Below are positions 15,341-21,871 of a DNA stretch of 21,871 nt, one piece after another; the first letter of the stretch is position 1; every line of letters begins with the position of its first letter. A program made the position numbers and the translations under genes. Source of the stretch: Bacteroidota bacterium (lineage in GTDB: Bacteria; Bacteroidota; Bacteroidia; JACCXN01); the NCBI GenBank assembly GCA_947462515.1, contig CANHPJ010000003.1, forward strand, positions 1 through 21,871, in the 5' to 3' direction. The notes under the pieces were generated by a model, which did no database searches, had not been told where the DNA came from, and worked only from the letters and a program-made list of their open reading frames with translations.

Positions 15341-16864
15341 ATGTCCAAAAAACTAGCTCTATTAATTCTCGATGGATGGGGAATTGGAAATGGATCTGTT
15401 TCCGATGCCATTGCAAATGCGAAAACTCCATTTATGGATTCGCTATATAAATCTTACCCTTATTCTACACTTCTCACTTTTGGTGAGCATGTTGGACTCC
15501 CGGAAGGACAAATGGGCAATTCAGAGGTCGGACATTTGAATATTGGTGCAGGAAGAGTTATTTATCAAGAATTGGTAAAAATTAATAATGCCGTCAAAAA
15601 TAAAACACTAAATAAAAACAAAACACTTTTGGATGCCCTATCCTATGCTAAAAACAATAAGAAAGCAGTTCATTTGATGGGTTTAGTTTCTGATGGAGGG
15701 GTACACTCCTCTCAAAACCATTTACATGCACTTTGCGATATAGCATATGAAAATGGTCTTTCAGATGTATTCATTCATGCTTTTACAGATGGAAGAGATA
15801 CTGATCCTCAAAGCGGATTAAACTACATTAAATCACTTCAAGACCACCTATCCAAAAAAAATACTACAGGAAAAATCGCTTCTATTATCGGTAGATATTA
15901 TGCTATGGATAGAGACAACAGATGGGAAAGAATTAAAAAAGCCTATGATTTATTGATCAATGGCATGGGAACAAAATCAAATAATCCCATTGAGAGCATT
16001 TTGGAATCATATGCCAAAGGAATAACAGACGAATTTATTGAACCTATTTTAATTTGTAATGAAAATCAAAACCCCATAGGGATAATAGAAAACGGTGATG
16101 TAGTAATATCTTTTAACTTCAGAACAGATAGGTGCAGAGAAATTACTAGCGCTTTAACTCAAGTGGATTTTCCGGAATTGGAAATGAAAAAACTCGATCT
16201 GTATTACGTTACCATGACAAATTATGATGCTACATTTAAAAAGGTAAAAGTCATCTTTGAGAAAGACAATTTAAATTATACCCTTGGAGAGGTAATTTCT
16301 AAAAACAATAAAAAACAAATTAGAATAGCTGAAACAGAAAAATATCCACATGTTACATTTTTCTTTTCCGGAGGAAGAGAGTCTGAATTTGAAGGTGAAA
16401 AAAGAATTTTGATTTCTTCTCCTAAGGTTCCTACCTATGATTTGAAACCAGAAATGAGTGCACCGGAAATTGCAAATGCCATCATCCCCGAATTAGAAAA
16501 AAAAGAAACCGATTTCATTTGCCTTAACTTCGCCAACGCTGATATGGTAGGACATACCGGTGTATATGAAGCGATTATTAAAGCAACCGAAACGGTTGAC
16601 AAATGCCTAGAAAAGGTCGTTAATGCGGGTATAAAAAATGATTATTCTATTCTTATAATTGCCGATCATGGAAATGCGGATTATGCAATAAACGATGATG
16701 GAAGTCCTAACACGGCTCATAGTACCAATCCTGTGCCTTGTATTTTAATTGATAATGACTTAAAAAAAATAAAAAACGGCAAGTTAGCTGACATAGCTCC
16801 AACAATTTTAAGTATTATGAATATTGATATTCCAAAAGAAATGACAGGAGAAATATTGATTTAA
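15341..16864 (+). CDS. gpmI: 2,3-bisphosphoglycerate-independent phosphoglycerate mutase
   Basis: The 507-residue enzyme interconverts 3- and 2-phosphoglycerate in glycolysis and gluconeogenesis, using two metal ions (usually manganese) and a phosphoserine intermediate. The N-terminal metal motif LALLILDGWG (D11) and the nucleophile S61 in GNSEVGHLNIGAGR are present. The substrate-binding insert follows, with HAFTDGRDTDP, GRYYAMDRDNRW and FNFRTDR. The C-terminal alkaline-phosphatase-like metal ligands are in NFANADMVGHTG and IIADHGNADY, and HSTNPVPCI follows. Length and start (MSKKLALLILDGW) are normal. The 19-base gap from the histidine kinase suggests one transcript. A weak hairpin (AGACA-GAT-TGTCT with a T-rich tail, 16882-16897) may end it. 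Confidence 0.97.
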   Translation: MSKKLALLILDGWGIGNGSVSDAIANAKTPFMDSLYKSYPYSTLLTFGEHVGLPEGQMGNSEVGHLNIGAGRVIYQELVKINNAVKNKTLNKNKTLLDALSYAKNNKKAVHLMGLVSDGGVHSSQNHLHALCDIAYENGLSDVFIHAFTDGRDTDPQSGLNYIKSLQDHLSKKNTTGKIASIIGRYYAMDRDNRWERIKKAYDLLINGMGTKSNNPIESILESYAKGITDEFIEPILICNENQNPIGIIENGDVVISFNFRTDRCREITSALTQVDFPELEMKKLDLYYVTMTNYDATFKKVKVIFEKDNLNYTLGEVISKNNKKQIRIAETEKYPHVTFFFSGGRESEFEGEKRILISSPKVPTYDLKPEMSAPEIANAIIPELEKKETDFICLNFANADMVGHTGVYEAIIKATETVDKCLEKVVNAGIKNDYSILIIADHGNADYAINDDGSPNTAHSTNPVPCILIDNDLKKIKNGKLADIAPTILSIMNIDIPKEMTGEILI

Positions 16865-16881
16865 TTAACATCTCTGATAAT

Positions 16882-16900
16882 AGACAGATTGTCTTTTATT
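16882..16900 (+). terminator. Weak terminator after gpmI
   Basis: The five-base arms AGACA (16882-16886) and TGTCT (16890-16894) flank loop GAT and are followed by a T-rich tail. The stem is short, so termination would be partial at best. Confidence 0.3.
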
Positions 16901-16977
16901 CAAAAATAGTCAATTAATTATTGTATTTTCAAAAGGGATTACTGATAAAAATAATCAATCTTAATTTTTATTTTGTT

Positions 16978-16985
16978 TACCTTTG
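16978..16985 (+). promoter_or_regulatory. dnaB: -7 promoter box for dnaB
   Basis: TACCTTTG is a perfect TAnnTTTG match, 46 bases before the dnaB start codon. No TTG lies at the ideal -33 spacing. Confidence 0.5.
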
Positions 16986-17030
16986 ATAGTGATCGATGAT
17001 TTAAAACAGAAATAAATTTTAGCTTTTAAA

Positions 17031-18560
17031 ATGGATGATTTAGGGAACAAAACAGAAGCAAATTTTAAGCAAAGAGCAAAAAAAACTTCAGTAAATAATA
17101 ATTCATTTATTGAAGTCGGAAAATTACCACCTCAAGCTATTGATCTGGAAGAAGCCGTTTTAGGAGCTGTTATGTTGGAAAAAGAGGCTGTTAATGATGT
17201 AATTGATATTTTAGGTGCACAAAGCTTTTATAAAGATGCCCACCAGAAAATATTTGCTGCTGTAAAAGATTTATTCCAGCGATCTGAACCAATTGATATT
17301 TTAACCGTCACTACTGAATTAAGAAAGCGTGGCGAACTTGAAATTGTAGGTGGCCCATATTATATTACTCAGCTAACAAATAGAGTTGCCTCCGCAGCAA
17401 ATATTGAATATCATGCCAGAATTATATCCCAAAAACACATACAAAGAGAACTGATTCGTGTGTCAACAGATATAATTAAAAAATCATACGATGATTCAAC
17501 AGATGTTTTCGAACTGTTGGATGAGGCCGAACGAAATTTGTTTGAAATTGCCGAAGGTAATATTCGTAAGGATTATGATGAAATGAAAAACCTCATGCTT
17601 AAAGCCATTAAACAAATAGAACTGGCAAAAGATAAGCAAGATGGGATAAGTGGTGTGCCGACGGGGTTTACTGAATTAGATCGTTTGACATCTGGATGGC
17701 AAAAATCTGATCTGATAATTTTAGCAGCAAGACCAGGTATGGGAAAAACTGCTTTTATATTGTCAATGGCCAGAAATTCAGCAGTTGATTATAAAAAACC
17801 AGTAGCTATATTTTCTCTTGAAATGTCCTCTTTACAACTCGTTCAGCGTTTAATCGCCAGCGAAACTGAACTTTCAGCAGATAAACTAAGGAAAGGGCAA
17901 TTGGAAAACCACGAATGGGAGCAATTAAATGCTAAAATAGGTAAACTGGCTACTGCTCCGCTTTTTATTGATGATACTGCTGCTCTTTCAATTTTCGAAT
18001 TGAGAGCAAAATGCAGAAGACTAAAAGCTCAACATGATATCCAAATGATTGTCATTGATTATTTACAATTAATGACAACGGGTGGAGAAGGAAAAGGAAA
18101 CAGAGAACAGGAAATAAGTACTATATCAAGGTCACTTAAAAGCATAGCAAAAGAACTGGATATTCCTGTAATTGCATTATCACAGTTAAGCAGAGCCGTG
18201 GAAACAAGAGGTGGAGATAAAAAACCACAACTATCTGACCTTAGGGAATCGGGTGCAATTGAACAAGATGCTGACATGGTTTGTTTTGTGTACAGACCAG
18301 AATATTATGGATTTACAGAGGACGAACAAGGAAATTCATTGGCCGGAACTGGTCAAATTATTGTCGCCAAACATAGAAATGGTGCTCTAAAAGATGTTAA
18401 TTTGAGATTTATTGATAGACTAGCTAAATTCTGTGATTTGGAAACTCCTGATTATAATCCATTTGGAGCATTATCACCATCTAATGATTTCGATGATTCG
18501 TCAAGCGGCAGTTCTTTTACAATCTCTTCTAAAATGAATGATGAAGATGCCCCCTTTTAA
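17031..18560 (+). CDS. dnaB: Replicative DNA helicase DnaB
   Basis: The 509-residue hexameric helicase unwinds DNA ahead of the replication fork and recruits primase. The N-terminal domain (about 30-135, PPQAIDLEEAVLGAVML) is followed by a linker and the RecA-like ATPase domain. There, Walker A is ARPGMGKTA (K239, T240), Walker B is IVIDYLQLM (D343), and the later motifs are SQLSRAVE and SDLRESGAIEQDAD. Length is typical, with a basic N-terminal extension of ~28 residues (KQRAKKTS) and an acidic, serine-rich tail. There is no intein at Walker A, a common insertion site in this gene. It probably forms an operon with the next gene, which starts 8 bases after its stop. Confidence 0.97.
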   Translation: MDDLGNKTEANFKQRAKKTSVNNNSFIEVGKLPPQAIDLEEAVLGAVMLEKEAVNDVIDILGAQSFYKDAHQKIFAAVKDLFQRSEPIDILTVTTELRKRGELEIVGGPYYITQLTNRVASAANIEYHARIISQKHIQRELIRVSTDIIKKSYDDSTDVFELLDEAERNLFEIAEGNIRKDYDEMKNLMLKAIKQIELAKDKQDGISGVPTGFTELDRLTSGWQKSDLIILAARPGMGKTAFILSMARNSAVDYKKPVAIFSLEMSSLQLVQRLIASETELSADKLRKGQLENHEWEQLNAKIGKLATAPLFIDDTAALSIFELRAKCRRLKAQHDIQMIVIDYLQLMTTGGEGKGNREQEISTISRSLKSIAKELDIPVIALSQLSRAVETRGGDKKPQLSDLRESGAIEQDADMVCFVYRPEYYGFTEDEQGNSLAGTGQIIVAKHRNGALKDVNLRFIDRLAKFCDLETPDYNPFGALSPSNDFDDSSSGSSFTISSKMNDEDAPF

Positions 18561-18568
18561 TAGTTAAA

Positions 18569-19837
18569 ATGAAAAAGAAACTGTTTTTATTATTAATTAT
18601 CATAATCCAGTCAAACATCATAGGGGCAAGTAACCTATTGATCCCGATGGATAACAGTCAAAAAAACCACCTAAAAGCCTACGGCATAGCCTACTGGATT
18701 CTTAAAAACAACGTTGAATTAAATTGGCTTTTAAACTTTAGAGGGGGAAGTTTTCTTGTCCAAAATAATAAAGAAATAGAAAATGAATGCCTAATAAGAG
18801 GAGTTTCCTACGAAATAATTCCAGATGCAAAAGCTCAGTCCATTTTAGAAGAAATTTCTAATCCTGAAGCCAATTTAGATGCTGTAAAACTTGAAAAAGC
18901 TCCCAAAGTAGCTGTCTATTCGCCTAAAAGCAAATTACCTTGGGATGACGCTGTTACCCTTGTCCTCACATATGCTGAAATCCCCTACGACGTTGTATAT
19001 GACGATGAGATAATACAAGGTAAGTTACCCAGCTATGATTGGTTGCATCTTCATCACGAAGACTTTACAGGTCAGTATGGGAAATTCTATAGAAGCTATA
19101 GCAATGCAACATGGTATCAGGAGCAAGTAAAAGAAATGGAAAACAAAGCCAAAGAACTTGGATTTAACAAAGTATCTGAATTAAAACTTGGAGTTGCCCA
19201 AAAAATAAGAGATTTCACTTCAGGTGGTGGCTTTTTATTTGCTATGTGTTCTGCAACAGACAGCTATGATATAGCCCTAGCCGCCGAAGGTGTTGATATA
19301 TGCGAAAAAATGTACGATGGAGACCCTGCCGATCCAAACTCGCAACAAAAATTGGATTTCTCAAAATGCTTTGCTTTTAACAACTTCATGCTTATAAGAG
19401 ATCCTCTGGAATATGAATATTCAAGCATTGATGCTACTTCCATTCATTCTCCGCCAAAATTGAACCAACAAAGTGATCTTTTTACTTTATTTGAATTTTC
19501 AGCAAAATGGGATCCCGTACCAACTATGCTTTGTCAAAATCATGAGCAAATTATTAAAGGGTTTATGGGACAAACAACTGCTTTCAACAAAAGCATTATA
19601 AAATCAGATGTATTAGTATTGGGAGAAAATAAATCGATTAACTCTGCAAAATATATACATGGAAAGTATGGTAAGGGAACCTGGACGTTCTATGGTGGCC
19701 ATGACCCTGAAGATTATCAACACTTCGTTGGTGATCCCCCTACTGATTTGAATCTACATCCTAATTCACCTGGATACAGACTAATATTGAATAATATTTT
19801 ATTTCCTGCTGCAAAAAAAATAAAACAGAAAACCTGA
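18569..19837 (+). CDS. Secreted Bacteroidota protein with a glutamine-amidotransferase-like core
   Basis: The 422-residue protein has a signal peptide (MKKKLFLLLIIIIQSNIIGA), so it acts outside the cytoplasm. As I recall, proteins of this type are often labelled 'asparagine synthetase B', but I see neither an N-terminal Cys nucleophile nor a PP-loop ATPase here, so that name is not supported. The core shows VAVYSPKSKLPWDDAVTLVL (about 114-133), YDWLHLHHEDF (156-166), and GGGFLFAMCSATDS (219-232), with C227 at a sharp turn. This resembles the nucleophile elbow of class I amidotransferase/ThuA-like folds. Late histidines sit in FYGGHDPEDYQHF. Function and substrate are unknown. It follows dnaB by 8 bases, and its stop codon lies within the left arm of a terminator. 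Confidence 0.8.
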   Translation: MKKKLFLLLIIIIQSNIIGASNLLIPMDNSQKNHLKAYGIAYWILKNNVELNWLLNFRGGSFLVQNNKEIENECLIRGVSYEIIPDAKAQSILEEISNPEANLDAVKLEKAPKVAVYSPKSKLPWDDAVTLVLTYAEIPYDVVYDDEIIQGKLPSYDWLHLHHEDFTGQYGKFYRSYSNATWYQEQVKEMENKAKELGFNKVSELKLGVAQKIRDFTSGGGFLFAMCSATDSYDIALAAEGVDICEKMYDGDPADPNSQQKLDFSKCFAFNNFMLIRDPLEYEYSSIDATSIHSPPKLNQQSDLFTLFEFSAKWDPVPTMLCQNHEQIIKGFMGQTTAFNKSIIKSDVLVLGENKSINSAKYIHGKYGKGTWTFYGGHDPEDYQHFVGDPPTDLNLHPNSPGYRLILNNILFPAAKKIKQKT

Positions 19838-19853
19838 TTGAACGTCAGGTTTT
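19829..19853 (+). terminator. Terminator between the converging secreted-protein and porin genes
   Basis: AAAACCTGA (19829-19837) pairs with TCAGGTTTT (19845-19853) around loop TTGAACG and is followed by more T. The left arm contains the TGA stop of the upstream gene. The A/T flanks make it potentially bidirectional, serving the minus-strand porin gene that ends at 19865. Confidence 0.85.
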
Positions 19854-19864
19854 TTTATTAAGAA

Positions 19865-21697
19865 TTAGTCATTAAACAACCAATTAAAACCAAACTTAAA
19901 AGCCCTACTATTGGTTGGATAATATGGAGTTAAATAAAAATTATTACCCATAAAACCAGAATTCAAATGATCTATTTTAAAAAAGATAGATACATCCTTC
20001 ACCTGTAAATTAATGAAAAAATCGATAAAAGGATAATCTCCTACCTTAACATTATCCTGAATTTTAAAAAGAGAGAGAGCTGGAACAAATGAGTTAGCAT
20101 AATAACTGCTAAAATAAAAAACATCAAACCCAATCTGAAAAGGAAATTTCATTTTAGATTTTTCAAAATCTAAATAAACAGATTCAGACAATGCAATTTT
20201 AGGTATTCTTATAACATTGGTAGCAGTATGGCTCTGCAATAATGCATTTGTTTTAATTTTAAATTTACCAAAAGCAATTATATTAGATGTTTTAACACTA
20301 AACACTTCTATTGGAGTAGAATTTTGTTTTGGTATTGAATTAGAATCTAAATAAACAAGATTTAAACATCTATTGTAGGATACTGTAAGGTCAGAAGTTT
20401 TATAAGAAAATTTAAAATTTCCGTTCATTAGATCCATCTTACTAAAATTATTATCCCAATAAAAATGATTCGAAGAATAGTTTTTATAAAAATAATCGGT
20501 GTTTCTTCTTTGAAAATTTCCATCAATAGAAATTAAAAAACCACTATTTCCGAAAATGAAATCCTTCTTGGAGAGCACTTTAAAATCTCTTTTGTTTAGA
20601 CCGTCAAATACATAATCAGTAGACAATAGAAATTCATTAATACGATAATTAAATGAAGCTGTAAGATTACTATGTAAATTATAGTTACCATCATTATAAA
20701 CATTTATATATTGATGGGAAAACTTAACCATAAATTTATTTCCAAAAAAACTATCAAAATATCCCACACCATTCTCCAAAACGTCATAAGTTATGGAATC
20801 GTTGGTTTGATTGGTACTAAGAAATAAATTTTGATAAAAATTTTGATTTACACTAGACTCTTTATACTGAAAGTATTTTTTACTGTATTTTAAATCATGA
20901 AAAAAACCTCGTTTAAATAGATCCTCTTCAGACACTGTGGATATATCCACAGTGTCCATAAGCTTTTTAAATCTGAAAATTTGCTTGAATTTAAATATTG
21001 ATTCCTTCGAAATAGAATTACTCCCATTTAGATTTACTGATAGAGTGTTAAGAGAAACCAGATCGTTGCTTTTAAAAGCAGAGTCATATGCAATTCCACC
21101 ATTTTCATTATTCTTAATAGAATTCCTAATATAACTGCTAAAATACTGATACCTGCCAAATTTAGATAAGTAATTGGCATTAACCATAAAATTGGTATTA
21201 TTTGAAGCTTGATTCTTATAAAAACCCAATGAATTTATCTTTCTATAAGAAACACCAAAGTTTAGAAAAGGTGAAATATTTTGGGAATGAGTAATATCTA
21301 GAATTTGTTCTTTTTTTGCACCTAAAATTACTTTTACACTTGTATAAGGCTTTTTAGTATTGAAAAAATTGATATTATCATCATTAAAAGAATATACTTT
21401 GGATGCATTTCTACCGAAATTAAATCCTACAGGAGAGTTTTCAGAAAAAAACAAGGATTGATTCGGTAATCCTATATTACCTAAACCAATATTAAAAGAT
21501 CTTTTATTTGGAGAATAAATTTGAAAATCCTCCAAACGATTTTTTTTATATCGTGAATTAAAATTTAATGAATCAAAAGAAAGATCAGAATAGATTAAAA
21601 CTCCATCATCAATTCTTTTAAGTATGGTAGAGTCAATCTGGGAAAAAATACTAAGAGGAATGAAAAAACAAAAGAGGGCAAAAAGTAACTGCTTCAT
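19865..21697 (-). CDS. Putative outer-membrane porin (Porin_10-like)
   Basis: From ATG 21697 the protein has 610 residues, with a signal peptide (MKQLLFALFCFFIPLSIFSQ). The rest is dominated by alternating hydrophobic/polar strands with many aromatic residues (YFSSYIRNS, FNYRINEFLLSTDYVFDG, FKFSYKTSDLTVSYNRC) and Asn/Ser-rich turns. It ends in FKFGFNWLFND, close to the usual aromatic end of a barrel. Size and style match the putative porins found throughout Bacteroidota. The specificity of the channel is unknown. An upstream ATG at 21724 adds nine residues but lies in the promoter/terminator region. The -7 box TAATTTTG ends six bases before ATG 21697, which supports the shorter form. The gene is just downstream of an rRNA operon on the same strand. 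Confidence 0.8.
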   Translation of the reverse strand: MKQLLFALFCFFIPLSIFSQIDSTILKRIDDGVLIYSDLSFDSLNFNSRYKKNRLEDFQIYSPNKRSFNIGLGNIGLPNQSLFFSENSPVGFNFGRNASKVYSFNDDNINFFNTKKPYTSVKVILGAKKEQILDITHSQNISPFLNFGVSYRKINSLGFYKNQASNNTNFMVNANYLSKFGRYQYFSSYIRNSIKNNENGGIAYDSAFKSNDLVSLNTLSVNLNGSNSISKESIFKFKQIFRFKKLMDTVDISTVSEEDLFKRGFFHDLKYSKKYFQYKESSVNQNFYQNLFLSTNQTNDSITYDVLENGVGYFDSFFGNKFMVKFSHQYINVYNDGNYNLHSNLTASFNYRINEFLLSTDYVFDGLNKRDFKVLSKKDFIFGNSGFLISIDGNFQRRNTDYFYKNYSSNHFYWDNNFSKMDLMNGNFKFSYKTSDLTVSYNRCLNLVYLDSNSIPKQNSTPIEVFSVKTSNIIAFGKFKIKTNALLQSHTATNVIRIPKIALSESVYLDFEKSKMKFPFQIGFDVFYFSSYYANSFVPALSLFKIQDNVKVGDYPFIDFFINLQVKDVSIFFKIDHLNSGFMGNNFYLTPYYPTNSRAFKFGFNWLFND

Positions 21698-21702
21698 GAA
21701 AG

Positions 21703-21710
21703 CAAAATTA
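21703..21710 (-). promoter_or_regulatory. -7 promoter box just before the porin start
   Basis: The minus strand reads TAATTTTG, a perfect match, with only five bases between it and the ATG at 21697. Transcription would then begin about at the start codon, giving a leaderless or nearly leaderless message. The TTTTG in the terminator arm at 21740-21736 could be a -33 element, but its spacing of 25 is long. Confidence 0.35.
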
Positions 21711-21727
21711 ATAAAAAAAGGCATAAA

Positions 21728-21757
21728 AAAAGCCCCAAAAATAATTTTGGGGCTTTT
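21728..21757 (-). terminator. rRNA operon terminator
   Basis: A perfect 13-base stem, AAAAGCCCCAAAA (21728-21740) with TTTTGGGGCTTTT (21745-21757), has a four-base loop ATAA. On the minus strand it is followed by a long T run. It lies less than ten bases beyond the 3' end of the 5S rRNA gene. Confidence 0.9.
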
Positions 21758-21764
21758 AGATTAA

Positions 21765-21871
<107 letters not shown>

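Overview
The window is ordinary chromosomal DNA from an AT-rich member of the Bacteroidota. Several signs point there: -7 promoter boxes of the form TAnnTTTG about 24-46 bases before start codons, A-rich or absent Shine-Dalgarno sequences, a Porin_10-like outer-membrane protein, a two-half M16 peptidase with an insertion, a DUF7151-type surface protein, and a secreted protein of the type often labelled 'asparagine synthetase B' in this phylum. I cannot place it below phylum level. There are no mobile elements, CRISPR arrays, tRNAs or phage genes.

Layout. 1-7207 is read on the minus strand: a surface protein cut by the window edge, NADP-isocitrate dehydrogenase (icd), a secreted M16 metallopeptidase, and the gamma/tau subunit of DNA polymerase III (dnaX). 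From 7417 most genes are on the plus strand: an RluA-type pseudouridine synthase, an NmrA-like SDR protein, a YqaA/DedA-like membrane protein, a SiaC-like (DUF1987) protein, a glycerophosphodiester phosphodiesterase coupled to a small conserved-looking protein, and an OmpH/Skp-like protein. These are followed by a cluster of a secreted protein, a histidine kinase and gpmI, and then dnaB with a secreted protein of unknown function. Minus-strand exceptions are a small lipoprotein (8493-8723) and a probable 52-residue membrane protein (13582-13740). The right end holds a putative porin and the 3' part of a 5S rRNA gene, both minus strand, separated by a strong terminator.

How the genes fit together. 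Most are unrelated housekeeping or envelope genes. dnaX and dnaB both act at the replication fork but lie about 10 kb apart. The histidine kinase has no response regulator beside it and is followed 19 bases later by gpmI. Six clear hairpin terminators mark the ends of transcription units, and two of them bracket an ORF-free stretch near 10.2-10.4 kb.

Best lead. dnaX carries a run of ten A at codons 371-374, just after the clamp-loader core domains. A one-base gain or a -1 ribosomal slip meets TGA directly, and a one-base loss meets TAA two codons later. This is the arrangement expected for programmed production of a short gamma-type subunit. A second lead is the SiaC-like protein, which has Ile at position 68, where I recall the phosphorylated Thr of SiaC. 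I see no wholly new multi-gene system here.
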